A stretch of DNA of 25,689 nt from positions 1-25,689 of the IMG/VR virus record IMGVR_UViG_3300025890_000142. The stretch is one strand, 5' to 3'. The translations under genes were made by a program, and so were the position numbers. The DNA is from a virus. The notes beneath the pieces are model-generated. The model was not told the DNA's origin. It was given only the letters and a program-made list of their open reading frames with translations, and did no database searches. Below are positions 1 to 7,978 of the stretch, in pieces (the first letter of the stretch is position 1; each line of letters begins with the position of its first letter).

Positions 1-230
1 CTGCCAAAGGTAATGGTCCAACTCATGCTGGCGCATTAGCCCAAGATGCACACTACGGTGTAGTTTTAGGTGGACAAGCAGAAGCTGTAGCAACTGCAGA
101 GCAAATGAACAAAGTTGAGAACTACAGAGATCCCGACTCATTTGCAGACATTGTACGTGGTATGCACCTATATGGACGTAAAATTCTACGCCCACAAGGA
201 TTGGTGTCAGCTATTTACAACGTAGCATAA
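1..230 (+). CDS. Major capsid protein, C-terminal fragment
   Basis: The open frame enters from the left edge (first full codon at base 3) and ends with TAA at 228-230, giving 75 residues. The end reads RGMHLYGRKILRPQGLVSAI followed by YNVA, the kind of ending seen in phage major capsid proteins. The adjacent 'LAQDAHYGVVLGGQAEAVA' stretch also fits a capsid shell protein. Position supports the call: a strong terminator follows immediately, as it does after gene 10 of T7-like phages, and tail genes come next. The start and most of the protein lie outside the window, so the fold family cannot be named. Capsid identity is inferred from the C-terminal pattern and the context. Confidence 0.7.
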   Translation, partial: AKGNGPTHAGALAQDAHYGVVLGGQAEAVATAEQMNKVENYRDPDSFADIVRGMHLYGRKILRPQGLVSAIYNVA

Positions 231-243
231 TAAAAATAACCTT

Positions 244-270
244 AGAGGCTGGCTATATGCTGGCCTCTTT
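244..270 (+). terminator. Intrinsic terminator after the capsid gene
   Basis: Bases 244-253 pair with 259-268 around a five-base TATAT loop. The outer AGAGGC/GCCTCT arm is perfect, and two G-T wobbles lie inside before GC pairs close the loop. The stem runs into TTT and then a T-rich tail. It starts 14 bases after the capsid stop codon. In T7 the main late terminator lies in the same place, just after the capsid gene, which lowers expression of genes downstream relative to capsid. Confidence 0.85.
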
Positions 271-295
271 GTATGTTTAACAAAAGGACATTCTC

Positions 296-754
296 ATGGG
301 TACTATTACAACGGCAATGTGTAACAGCTTCAAGCAAGAGCTTCTTGGGGGTGTTCACGATTTAGATACAGACGTATTAAAACTAGCTCTAATTAAACCT
401 TCACCAACTGGTACGTTTGGTGCAGCTACAACTAACTACTCTGATTTAACAAGTAGCTCTGATGAAGCTTCAGGTACAAACTATACTGCAACTGGACAAA
501 ACTTAGGTAGTGTAGCTATCTCAATTCCTTCTGGCACTAGTACGGCTATTGTTGACATAGCTGATGAAGTGTTTTCTAATCTGACACTATCAGCAGCAGG
601 GGCCTTGATTTATAATTCTTCTACCAAAGCAAGCGTTGCAAATAGGGCCATAGCAGTATTTGCATTTGGCAGTACAGTTACATCTACTAGTGGTGACTTT
701 ACCGTAGTATTTCCTACAGCAGACGAAAATAACGCAGTTATTCGTATTACATAG
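296..754 (+). CDS. Conserved small phage protein, probably virion-associated
   Basis: This 152-residue protein starts at ATG 296 behind an AAGGA ribosome site at 284-288. It has no signal peptide and no membrane segment. It is rich in Ser, Thr, Ala and Gly with short alternating hydrophobic stretches, which suggests a mostly beta fold. The N-terminus (MCNSFKQELLGGVHDL) and the C-terminal segment (GDFTVVFPTADENNAVIRI) match a pattern I know from uncharacterised small proteins near tail genes of marine phages. It is the first gene after the capsid terminator and lies just before the long fiber, so a structural or fiber-accessory role is likely. That role is inferred from position only, and no biochemical function is known to me. 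Confidence 0.6.
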   Translation: MGTITTAMCNSFKQELLGGVHDLDTDVLKLALIKPSPTGTFGAATTNYSDLTSSSDEASGTNYTATGQNLGSVAISIPSGTSTAIVDIADEVFSNLTLSAAGALIYNSSTKASVANRAIAVFAFGSTVTSTSGDFTVVFPTADENNAVIRIT

Positions 755-766
755 TAAGGCTTTATA

Positions 767-3700
767 ATGGCTTTTGTCTTAAAAGATCGTGTAAAAGAAA
801 GCACGACAACTACTGGTACAGGTGATTTAACTTTAGGTGGTTCTTCTGCTACGTTTGATGCATTTCAAACTTACATGTCAAATGGTGATACTACTTACTA
901 CAGCTTGTCACATACTGGTGCAGGAGTAGATGAATGGGAAGTAGGCATAGGTACTTGGAACACAGGTAATACTTTTAGTCGTACTACTATTTTAGCTGGG
1001 TCTAATAGTACATCTGCTGTCGATTTGTCAGCAGGTACTAAAGACATATTTATGACCTACCCTGCTGATAAAGCTATATTTAAAGATGCAAGTGGTAACT
1101 TAACTGTTAGTGGTAATCTTACAGTTGATGGTAGTACTACTACTATTAATTCAACTAACAAAGTTCTTACAGATAAACTAATAGAATTAGCAAGTGGTAC
1201 TAGCGGTTCAGCGTCAGGTGATGCTGGTATTGTTATAGAGCGTGGCAGTGATGCTAACGCTTTTATTGGTTTTGATGAAAGTGAAAACAAATTCAAACTA
1301 GGTACAGGTACTTTTACTGGTGCTTCTACTGGTGATCTTTCTATAACAACTGGTACTCTTATATCAAACCTTGAAGCAGACAGTGTTGTAGTTGGTGGAA
1401 CAGATGGCGTAACTTTAGGTCAAGGTTCTATATCTATAAAGAATGGTGGTTCACAGTCATATGTAGACTTTTACTGTGAAACAAGTAACGCACACTATGC
1501 AAGGCTTCAGGCTCCTGCCCATAGTGATTTTGGTGGTAATATTACTTTAACGCTACCTGCTACTACAGACACACTAGTTGGTAGAACAACTACAGATACT
1601 CTAACAAACAAAACACTAGCTGCTCCTGCAATGACAGGTACAACAACTTTTGGGGGTGCGTCAGGTGTTAGTATCGCTCAAGGTGCAATATCTATTAAGA
1701 ATGGTGGCACACAATCTTATGTAGATTTTTATTGTGAGTCTAGCAATGCACACTACGCTAGGTTACAGGCTCCAGCGCATAGTGCTTTTAGTGGTAACAT
1801 TACACTTACACTCCCTGCTACCACAGATACACTTGTAGCAAGAACAACTACAGATACACTTACTAATAAAACATTAACCGCACCTGTTATAACAAGTATT
1901 AGTAATAGTGGTACTATCACCCTTCCTACTGGAAATGATACATTAGTAGCTAGGGCTACAGTAGATACCCTAACAAATAAAACATTAACAACCCCTGCAA
2001 TAACAAGTCCTGCGATAACAGGCACTGCAACTTTTGGTGGAGCATCAGGTGTTAGTATTGCTCAGGGTGCTATATCTATAAAGAATGGTGGAACTCAATC
2101 ATACGTAGACTTCTACTGCGAATCAAGTAATGCTCATTACGCTAGACTACAAGCTCCAGCGCACTCAGCTTTTAGTGGTAATATTACTCTTACCCTCCCT
2201 GCTGCTACTGATACATTAGTAGGTAAAGCCACAACAGATACATTAACAAATAAAACTTTAACTTCCCCCACATTAACTTCCCCAGTTATAAACACTGGCG
2301 TAAGCGGTACAGCTATATTAGATGAAGATAATATGGCTAGTGACTCAGCTACAAAATTAGCTACACAACAGTCTATTAAAGCATACGTTGATGCAGAAGT
2401 CTCTGGTGTATCAGTTTCAACAGAGGCTGTTCAAGATATTGTTGGAGCTATGTTTAGTTCTAATACAGAGACAAATATAGCTGCTACTTATGAAGATGAT
2501 GATGGCACTATTGATCTTGTTGTTAACTCACTTCCTAATTCATCATTAGCAAATTCTTCTGTTTCTTTTGGTGGTATAAGTCTTGCATTAGGTGCTACTG
2601 ATGCTACTCCTGCTTTTGATTTGCAAGATGCTACTGGTTATCCTACCAGTTCACTTACAGGTACAATCACTAATGCCCAGCTTGCAGGATCTATAGCCAA
2701 CGCAAAACTAGCTAATAATTCTATAACTGTATCAGATGGTTCAAATTCTACTGCAACAGCTTTAGGGGGTACTATTACTTTTGCTGCTACTAGCAACGAA
2801 ACTACTGTAGCAGAAAGCTCAGGCACAGTAACTATTGGACTGCCCAGTGATGTAACTGTATCTAATGACCTTACCGTTTCAGGTAACCTAGTTGTTTCGG
2901 GTAGTACAACTCAAACAGGCGCTATTATAACAGACAACAACTTTACTGGTCTTACAAATGCCAACACAGGAAACGCTACAGACTTTGGTTTCTATGGAAA
3001 GTATGTAGAGTCTAGCACAACTAAGTATGCTGGTTTGTATTATGATGCATCAACAGATAACACTTTTAATTTATTCTGTGATACTCAAACTGTACCTTCC
3101 TCAACAATAAATACATCTGCTACAGGATATGCTGCTGCAAACTTGTCAATTAATAACTTAGTAGTAGGTGGAACTGTAGATGGGCGTGATGTAGCGGCTG
3201 ATGGAACTAAGCTTGATGGCATTGCAACTGGTGCAACTAATGTAACAAACACAAATCAGTTAACTAATGGCGCAGGGTTTATAACTTCGGCTGACGGTGG
3301 AAATGCAGCTACGCTAGATGGTATAGATAGTGCATCGTTTCTAAGAAGTGATACAGGTGATAGTTTTACTGGGAATACACTGAGTTATACAGGAAGTACT
3401 GATGAAAAGATAATTCTTTCTGGCTCAAGTAATCCTTACATAAGGTTTCGTGAAGGAAGTGATAACAAAGCATACATACAATGGCACTCTAGTAGCGGAA
3501 CCCTTTTTATAAGAAATACAGAGGATGGCTCTGGTATTAGAGTACATGACAGTCTTGAGTTCACTCCTGACGGAACAAACTTTTATAACATTTGGCACGC
3601 TAATAATGGTGGTTCGGGTTCAGGTTTAGATGCAGATACTTTAGATGGTGTGCAACCAAGTGCTTCCGCAGGTAATAGTACAATAGTTCAAAGACATTCT

Positions 3701-4726
3701 TCTGGCTATATCTATGCTAACTACTTCAATACAACACCTAATGATATTGCTACAGGTAGCATAACAAAAATTGTTGCTGAGAGTGGTAACGATGGTTTTA
3801 TGCGCCATGCAACTGCAGCCGCAGTAAGGTCATTTCTAAATGTTGAAGATGGCGCAACGGCTGGTGGTGGCGCAGCAGGTGCAGCATATCTTGACATAGC
3901 AACAGGCAACTACGGCACTGTTAAAGTAGACGATGATCGTGGTATTGGTTGGGCAGGGTATGCCATTCGTGATGATTGGGTGCTTATGTCGGATGGCCCA
4001 AGTAATTGTGGTATTTATAACGACACTGATAATGAATGGGGTGTGCTATGTAGGCGTAATGCTGAAGTAGAAATATGCCATAATGGGTCGGTCAAAATGG
4101 AAACAGCCAGTGACGGAATTACAGTCACAGGCAATGTTGACGTATCTGGTCAAGTTGAAATTGGCGGTGAGGTAATTTTAAAAGAAAGTTCTGATAGGGC
4201 AGACTTATTAGAAATAACATCTAGTACCTCTGGTTGGGCAGGAATACAAATCCGCAATAGCTCTGACGAAGGGCGTTGGTCTTTTATGACTGATGGTTCT
4301 TACTCAGGAATATATGACGATCAAAATAACGAGTGGTTGCAAAGGTGGAATGAAAACGGAAGTGTAAATATATATTATAATAACGTTGAAAAATTTGCAA
4401 CAAGTAGCACTGGTGTAACAATAACAGGCACAGCAAGTGCAACACAATTTACTGCTACATCAGACTTAGCTAAGAAAGAAAACTTAGAAGTTGTAGATAA
4501 TGCATTAAATAAGATTGACAAACTTACTGGTTACACGTATAATATGAAAGAAGATGGCTCTCGCAAAGCAGGGCTTATAGCGCAAGATGTAGAGAAAGTA
4601 TTACCCGAAGCGGTTGATGGTGAAGAAGGTGAAAAGACACTGGACTATAGTGCAACCATAGCCTTGTTAGTTAATGCCATCAAAGAGCAACAGAAACAAA
4701 TAGAAGAACTTAAGGCAAGGTTATGA
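767..4726 (+). CDS. Long tail fiber with C-terminal S74 intramolecular chaperone
   Basis: This 1319-residue fiber has four visible parts. Residues 1-105 form an N-terminal module (MAFVLKDRVKESTTT start, a TTYYSLSH segment, ending near MTYPADKAI) that probably anchors the fiber to the virion. A beta-rich shaft with SGNLTVDGSTT-type motifs follows. Three repeats lie at about residues 210-500, each with IKNGG.QSYVDFYCE and ending in TDTLTNKTL. The C-terminus from residue 1232 matches the S74 chaperone of endosialidase: SDLAKKENLE, then GYTYN, then AGLIAQDVEKVLPEAV, and a terminal coiled coil. In that family the fiber trimerises and the chaperone cleaves itself off before the Ser of the SD pair, so mature product would end near residue 1231. 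The stop overlaps the next start (ATGA), which indicates translational coupling. It probably binds the host surface; the receptor is unknown. Confidence 0.85.
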   Translation: MAFVLKDRVKESTTTTGTGDLTLGGSSATFDAFQTYMSNGDTTYYSLSHTGAGVDEWEVGIGTWNTGNTFSRTTILAGSNSTSAVDLSAGTKDIFMTYPADKAIFKDASGNLTVSGNLTVDGSTTTINSTNKVLTDKLIELASGTSGSASGDAGIVIERGSDANAFIGFDESENKFKLGTGTFTGASTGDLSITTGTLISNLEADSVVVGGTDGVTLGQGSISIKNGGSQSYVDFYCETSNAHYARLQAPAHSDFGGNITLTLPATTDTLVGRTTTDTLTNKTLAAPAMTGTTTFGGASGVSIAQGAISIKNGGTQSYVDFYCESSNAHYARLQAPAHSAFSGNITLTLPATTDTLVARTTTDTLTNKTLTAPVITSISNSGTITLPTGNDTLVARATVDTLTNKTLTTPAITSPAITGTATFGGASGVSIAQGAISIKNGGTQSYVDFYCESSNAHYARLQAPAHSAFSGNITLTLPAATDTLVGKATTDTLTNKTLTSPTLTSPVINTGVSGTAILDEDNMASDSATKLATQQSIKAYVDAEVSGVSVSTEAVQDIVGAMFSSNTETNIAATYEDDDGTIDLVVNSLPNSSLANSSVSFGGISLALGATDATPAFDLQDATGYPTSSLTGTITNAQLAGSIANAKLANNSITVSDGSNSTATALGGTITFAATSNETTVAESSGTVTIGLPSDVTVSNDLTVSGNLVVSGSTTQTGAIITDNNFTGLTNANTGNATDFGFYGKYVESSTTKYAGLYYDASTDNTFNLFCDTQTVPSSTINTSATGYAAANLSINNLVVGGTVDGRDVAADGTKLDGIATGATNVTNTNQLTNGAGFITSADGGNAATLDGIDSASFLRSDTGDSFTGNTLSYTGSTDEKIILSGSSNPYIRFREGSDNKAYIQWHSSSGTLFIRNTEDGSGIRVHDSLEFTPDGTNFYNIWHANNGGSGSGLDADTLDGVQPSASAGNSTIVQRHSSGYIYANYFNTTPNDIATGSITKIVAESGNDGFMRHATAAAVRSFLNVEDGATAGGGAAGAAYLDIATGNYGTVKVDDDRGIGWAGYAIRDDWVLMSDGPSNCGIYNDTDNEWGVLCRRNAEVEICHNGSVKMETASDGITVTGNVDVSGQVEIGGEVILKESSDRADLLEITSSTSGWAGIQIRNSSDEGRWSFMTDGSYSGIYDDQNNEWLQRWNENGSVNIYYNNVEKFATSSTGVTITGTASATQFTATSDLAKKENLEVVDNALNKIDKLTGYTYNMKEDGSRKAGLIAQDVEKVLPEAVDGEEGEKTLDYSATIALLVNAIKEQQKQIEELKARL
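1394..2260 (+). repeat. Three repeated fiber modules (IKNGG...LTNKTL)
   Basis: Module copies begin at 1394, 1652 and 2036. Each carries IKNGG(S/T)QSYVDFYCE, then NAHYARLQAPAHS, then NITLTLPA, and ends with DTLTNKTL. Copy 2 also has an extra LPTGNDTLVARATVDTLTNK half-module before copy 3. Copies 2 and 3 are identical over 56 consecutive residues (1652-1819 and 2036-2203), yet by my count 28 of those 56 codons differ. Copy 1 differs from copy 2 at about 10 of the same 56 residues. Confidence 0.9.
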
Positions 4727-5331
4727 GTATTGGTAGTTTAACTTTAGGTCCGTATGGATATTCTACTATAGATGAAGTTGTAACTTCAAGCTCAACAAGT
4801 TCAATTAATTTAGACTTAAATACAACTAGTATTACTTCACCTGATATTGGTGGATCAAGCACTTCAAGTAGTGCGGATTTAGTTTGTGTTGCTGGTGATT
4901 TAGCTTTTGATGGTAATAATAGGTATCTGTTTTTTCGATTTGCTAGTAGTGCTACAGGAGGTACTATAGCACAAGGAACGTATAGGACACGTGCACATTA
5001 TACAACTAGCACTTATAGTAGTAGCAATAATACATATGTAGACGCTGCTACCTATTATACTATTGGAAATATAAATTCTACTACATCAAAAAGTGGCGAA
5101 CGTCTATCGTTTCTTTGTTGGATAAAATATAATGCTGCTCATAGCCTTGGTAGACCTTGGGGAGATGTAACTATGTGGTATCAAACTTGTGGTAATAATC
5201 CATATCTAAACCTGACCCATGGCGTGTTTCAAACGTTTAATACGTCAGCATCAAGATTTTTAAGAATTTATCCAAACAGCGGTAGTTGGGCTGCATGTCG
5301 AGTAAAAGCCTGGCATATTGGCGCTAGTTAG
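4723..5331 (+). CDS. Small candidate adhesin / fiber-associated protein, paralog 1 of 3
   Basis: This 202-residue protein starts at ATG 4723, overlapping the fiber stop codon as ATGA, with AAGG at 4712-4715 as ribosome site. It is very rich in Ser, Thr, Tyr, Asn and Gly, with no signal peptide or membrane helix, as expected for a beta-structured virion surface protein. It shares a layout with the next two genes: a G.YG.S.ID opening (also in the second), a central PWGDVTMWYQT segment and a C-terminus of aromatic and basic residues ending KAWHIGAS. I recognise no named family. Coupling to the fiber suggests it assembles with or near it, perhaps as a tip or receptor-binding subunit. This is inference. 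Confidence 0.6.
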   Translation: MSIGSLTLGPYGYSTIDEVVTSSSTSSINLDLNTTSITSPDIGGSSTSSSADLVCVAGDLAFDGNNRYLFFRFASSATGGTIAQGTYRTRAHYTTSTYSSSNNTYVDAATYYTIGNINSTTSKSGERLSFLCWIKYNAAHSLGRPWGDVTMWYQTCGNNPYLNLTHGVFQTFNTSASRFLRIYPNSGSWAACRVKAWHIGAS

Positions 5332-5342
5332 TAAGGAAAAGC

Positions 5343-5885
5343 ATGGCAGTTACTTATGGAAAATATGGAATGTCGGTTATTGACAGTGGCTCAAACACTG
5401 GGAGTTATACTAATTTTACTATGGCTTGTGGGGATCAAAATTCTAACTACGATCTTGTTCAAGCAAATTTAAGATTTACTGGTGCAACTGAAGATCAATG
5501 GTTGTTTACCAAATTAAGAGCAGGTTTAACTTCTTATAAAAATGTTATATATAGAGCGCAAGGAGCAGGTACATCTAGTACTATGGGTAGTACAAATGGT
5601 TCCCTTTGGTCAACCTATGCAAAAAATAGAAGTAATGGAGACTACAGTTACGCACAATTTACAATTAAAAATATGCACTCAGACAGTAACCCTTTTGGCG
5701 ACACTACACTTTTTTGCAGATACCTAATAAGGATTAAACAATCTACTGTCCAAAATTGGAGAAATGATTACACTTTCGCAAGGGCAAGAGTAACAGGCTG
5801 TCCTGATAAAATAGAATGTTATTTTCAAAATGGAAATGTTACAGGTTATGAATATAAAGTTTATGGATTTGCGAGTTCAGATTAA
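5343..5885 (+). CDS. Small candidate adhesin / fiber-associated protein, paralog 2 of 3
   Basis: This 180-residue protein has a clear AAGGAA ribosome site at 5333-5338. The opening YGKYGMSVID echoes paralog 1 (GPYGYSTID), and NPFGDTTLFCRYLIRI lines up with PWGDVTMWYQT of paralog 1. The C-terminus YEYKVYGFASSD matches the basic-aromatic ending of both neighbours. It contains several Cys residues but no CxxC pairs. It has no signal peptide or membrane segment. The stop TAA overlaps the next start by one base (TAATG), so the next protein is probably made by reinitiation. The family is unknown to me. Its place among fiber genes and its composition suggest a virion surface role. Confidence 0.6.
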   Translation: MAVTYGKYGMSVIDSGSNTGSYTNFTMACGDQNSNYDLVQANLRFTGATEDQWLFTKLRAGLTSYKNVIYRAQGAGTSSTMGSTNGSLWSTYAKNRSNGDYSYAQFTIKNMHSDSNPFGDTTLFCRYLIRIKQSTVQNWRNDYTFARARVTGCPDKIECYFQNGNVTGYEYKVYGFASSD

Positions 5886-6478
5886 TGGGTACTGGTGTAT
5901 ATTTTAACTACGGACACGATGAAGCTTACAGTACTAATGTACCTAGTAGCCAAGGTGGTACTGGCTATGGAGTAAGTTCTGTTACAATAGACATAAACGA
6001 TAGTACCATGAGTGCAGGTTGGTCTATGGTAATGGTTACTTGCAGTACAAACCCAAATGGTGATGGTTCTAGCTCCATTGAACCTAGTACTTATTTTCAA
6101 ATATGGCCTAAAAATTCAAGTAACAGCTATATTAATGCAGACTATTGTTTGAGTGCAAATAGTACACATTCTATACTGACCAGTGGATCTTCTTCAGATC
6201 AAAATGCAAGGATATCTTATTGGACATCAATAGGTCATGCTGCCGCAGCAATTGCCGCTGGTGGTGAACGACATCAAATGCTTTTAAGTTGCAGCCATTT
6301 GAGTGACGGTACTCATATTAGTTGTCATGTTATGACTTGTCAAAATAATGGCAGCCGAAATTACCACACAACAGAAATTATAACAGCCTCTCCTGCTAGA
6401 TATTTAAATTTTAGAGGTACCAGCAATTGGTTCTATCAGTGGAGATCAAAGACTTATTTTTTAGGAGCAAGTCCATAA
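5885..6478 (+). CDS. Small candidate adhesin / fiber-associated protein, paralog 3 of 3
   Basis: This 197-residue protein starts at ATG 5885 in a TAATG overlap with the previous gene. It is Ser-, Asn- and His-rich. The C-terminal half has the same plan as its two neighbours: a Cys-containing strand (HISCHVMTCQNN), an RYLNFRG segment that matches RFLRIYP of paralog 1, and an ending WRSKTYFLGASP that matches KAWHIGAS. The N-terminus is diverged and longer. It ends in another TAATG overlap with the assembly-chaperone-like gene. I infer that it arose from an old tandem duplication and acts in adsorption. An alternative is that the three only share composition and fold, without common descent. Confidence 0.6.
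   Translation: MGTGVYFNYGHDEAYSTNVPSSQGGTGYGVSSVTIDINDSTMSAGWSMVMVTCSTNPNGDGSSSIEPSTYFQIWPKNSSNSYINADYCLSANSTHSILTSGSSSDQNARISYWTSIGHAAAAIAAGGERHQMLLSCSHLSDGTHISCHVMTCQNNGSRNYHTTEIITASPARYLNFRGTSNWFYQWRSKTYFLGASP
6463..6467 (+). promoter_or_regulatory. Ribosome site fixing the start at 6478
   Basis: AGGAG sits 10 bases before ATG 6478, which overlaps the previous stop as TAATG. This favours 6478 over the in-frame ATG at 6427, which would lie inside the previous gene. Confidence 0.75.
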
Positions 6479-6804
6479 TGGGAAGTTACAGTTTTTTAAG
6501 AAAAAGAGAAGATGGCGACTTTGACCATGTTGAAGTAAATGAAACAGAAGGAACTGAAACAGTTTTTGCTAAAGTTCTAGCGGCTGATGAGCAGTTTCCT
6601 TGGGGCAGACCCACCGATGAAGAAACCGCAGAAGAACATAGAAATATGAGAAACGAATTACTTGTGCAAACAGATGTATGGGCTTTGTCTGATAGAACTC
6701 CTACACAGGCGCAAAAAGATTATAGACAAGCTTTGAGAGAACTACCAACTCACTCTAACTGGCCTAATTTAAATAATGAAGATTGGCCTGTTAAACCTTC
6801 ATAA
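6478..6804 (+). CDS. Tail fiber assembly chaperone-like protein
   Basis: This protein has 108 residues from the preferred ATG 6478; an upstream in-frame ATG at 6427 would add 17 residues that overlap the previous gene. The C-terminal half has the pattern R-N-x-LL-x-x-TD-x-W near residues 59-71, then D-R-T-P, then Q-x-x-YRQALRELP, and a closing W-P-V-K-P. This is the signature of phage tail assembly chaperones (Phage_tail_APC-like and related tail fiber assembly proteins), which help fold or attach fibers and are normally encoded just after the fiber gene. The position after the fiber and the three small candidate adhesins agrees. Its client is probably one of those proteins. The N-terminal 45 residues are acidic and I do not recognise them. 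Confidence 0.7.
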   Translation: MGSYSFLRKREDGDFDHVEVNETEGTETVFAKVLAADEQFPWGRPTDEETAEEHRNMRNELLVQTDVWALSDRTPTQAQKDYRQALRELPTHSNWPNLNNEDWPVKPS

Positions 6805-6817
6805 GAAAGTAAAGTAA

Positions 6818-7969
6818 ATGTTAGGCTTTAGTGCTTTTTCTGGCGCACCACTGGGTTCTTCTGGAGGCGTTTCTGCCACAATTACTGTAGCCTCTCAGGT
6901 AATAAATCAAGTAGTAAATACTTTAACTACTCAAGCTAAAGCAAATATTACAAATCCTTCTGCTACTTCTACGTTTAGTTTAGGTATAGGGTTTGATGCT
7001 CAGGCAAACATTACGCCAAGCACTGCTGTTTCTGTATCTACTGCAGGTACGGTAGGGTTTGATGCCAAAGCAAATTTAACAACCAGTGCTGTTGCTTCTG
7101 TTACTGCTGCAGGTACGATAGGGTTTGATGCAGCAGCGAATATAACACCAAGCGCAGCCACAGCCACCTTTGGTTTAGGCATAGGCTTTGATGCCCAGGC
7201 TAATACCACTTTAAGTTCTGCTTCTGTTGTTTCTGCTGCAGGTATAGCAGGTTTTGACGCACAAGCAAGTGTAATTACAGGTTCTGCTTCTGCTACATTT
7301 GGTTTGGATATTGAGTTTGACGCTAAAGCCAATATTACTTCAAGTGCAGTTACTTCAACAATAACATCAGGTACAGCAGGGTTTGACGCTCAGGCAAATA
7401 TTACTCCAAGTTCTACTGTAGCAAACTCTGTCGGTGGTACACTAGGGTTTGATGCTGATGCAAACATTACTTCAAGTGCAGCTACAGCTACAGTCTCAGC
7501 AGGTACAGCAGGGTTTGACGCTAAAGCTAATACTAATTTAGATACAACATCTTCTTCTATTTCTACATCAACGCTTGACTTTGACGCAAAAGCGAATATA
7601 ACTACAAGCAGTATTAATATTTCAACTACCCTTGTTGATATAACAACATTCTTACGAATAAATACAACAGTAGAATTAAGTAGCTTACTAGGTTTATTTA
7701 GTATAAACTTAGACCCACCTGCTAATAATCTTTTTGACTATGATGCACATGCAGATGATTACAATAGAACAAGGACTGTATACATACTTCCTGAAGGGGG
7801 TTACGGTCTAAGTAAAACAGTACATTTACCACAGCAAGATAATAATACTATATCTCTAATAAACTATTCTTTAGGTCTAGGTAATGTTGTACACATAAAC
7901 CCAGAAAATTTTACATTAACTGTAGATAAACACAGAGCTTTACCTACTACTGTATTAATAACACGATAA
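6818..7969 (+). CDS. FDAxAN-repeat virion protein
   Basis: This 383-residue protein has three parts. The N-terminus (MLGFSAFSGAPLGSSGG) resembles the short leader of repeat proteins seen in marine phages. Residues about 58-265 hold ten repeats of 21-22 residues, each starting with (G)FDA.AN and followed by a Ser/Thr/Ala/Val strand. The C-terminal 120 residues are not repetitive, contain NNLFDYDAHADDYNRTR and TVYILPEGGYGLSKTVHL, and look like a folded domain. There is no signal peptide. Repeats of this type usually make an elongated beta structure, and the position among fiber genes suggests a spike or fiber spacer. The ribosome site is weak (AAGAAAGTAAAG just upstream), so expression may depend on coupling to the previous gene. 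Function is unknown. Confidence 0.6.
   Translation: MLGFSAFSGAPLGSSGGVSATITVASQVINQVVNTLTTQAKANITNPSATSTFSLGIGFDAQANITPSTAVSVSTAGTVGFDAKANLTTSAVASVTAAGTIGFDAAANITPSAATATFGLGIGFDAQANTTLSSASVVSAAGIAGFDAQASVITGSASATFGLDIEFDAKANITSSAVTSTITSGTAGFDAQANITPSSTVANSVGGTLGFDADANITSSAATATVSAGTAGFDAKANTNLDTTSSSISTSTLDFDAKANITTSSINISTTLVDITTFLRINTTVELSSLLGLFSINLDPPANNLFDYDAHADDYNRTRTVYILPEGGYGLSKTVHLPQQDNNTISLINYSLGLGNVVHINPENFTLTVDKHRALPTTVLITR
6989..7612 (+). repeat. Ten tandem FDAxAN repeats (period 21-22 residues)
   Basis: FDA(Q/K/A/D)A(N/S) occurs ten times with spacing close to 63-66 bases, from 6991 to about 7600. Codons vary between copies (for example GATGCT, GACGCT, GATGCC), so the DNA repeats are less exact than the protein repeats. 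Confidence 0.85.
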
Positions 7970-7978
7970 GGACAAGCA

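Noticed and set aside
230-296. Phage-type or sigma-70 promoter between capsid and next gene
   Set aside because: No convincing -35/-10 pair or repeated phage promoter sequence could be found; only the terminator and ribosome site are clear.
1394-2260. Repeats in the fiber gene as a CRISPR array or diversity-generating template
   Set aside because: They are coding, in frame, with no constant spacer pattern; differences are silent and not adenine-specific, and no reverse transcriptase is present in the window.
6427-6477. Upstream ATG for the assembly-chaperone-like gene
   Set aside because: It lies inside the previous gene and has no ribosome site, while ATG 6478 has AGGAG and a TAATG overlap like its neighbours.
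5885-6478. Idea that the small paralogs are targets of a diversity-generating retroelement
   Set aside because: No template repeat, no reverse transcriptase and no lectin-type variable region could be seen.
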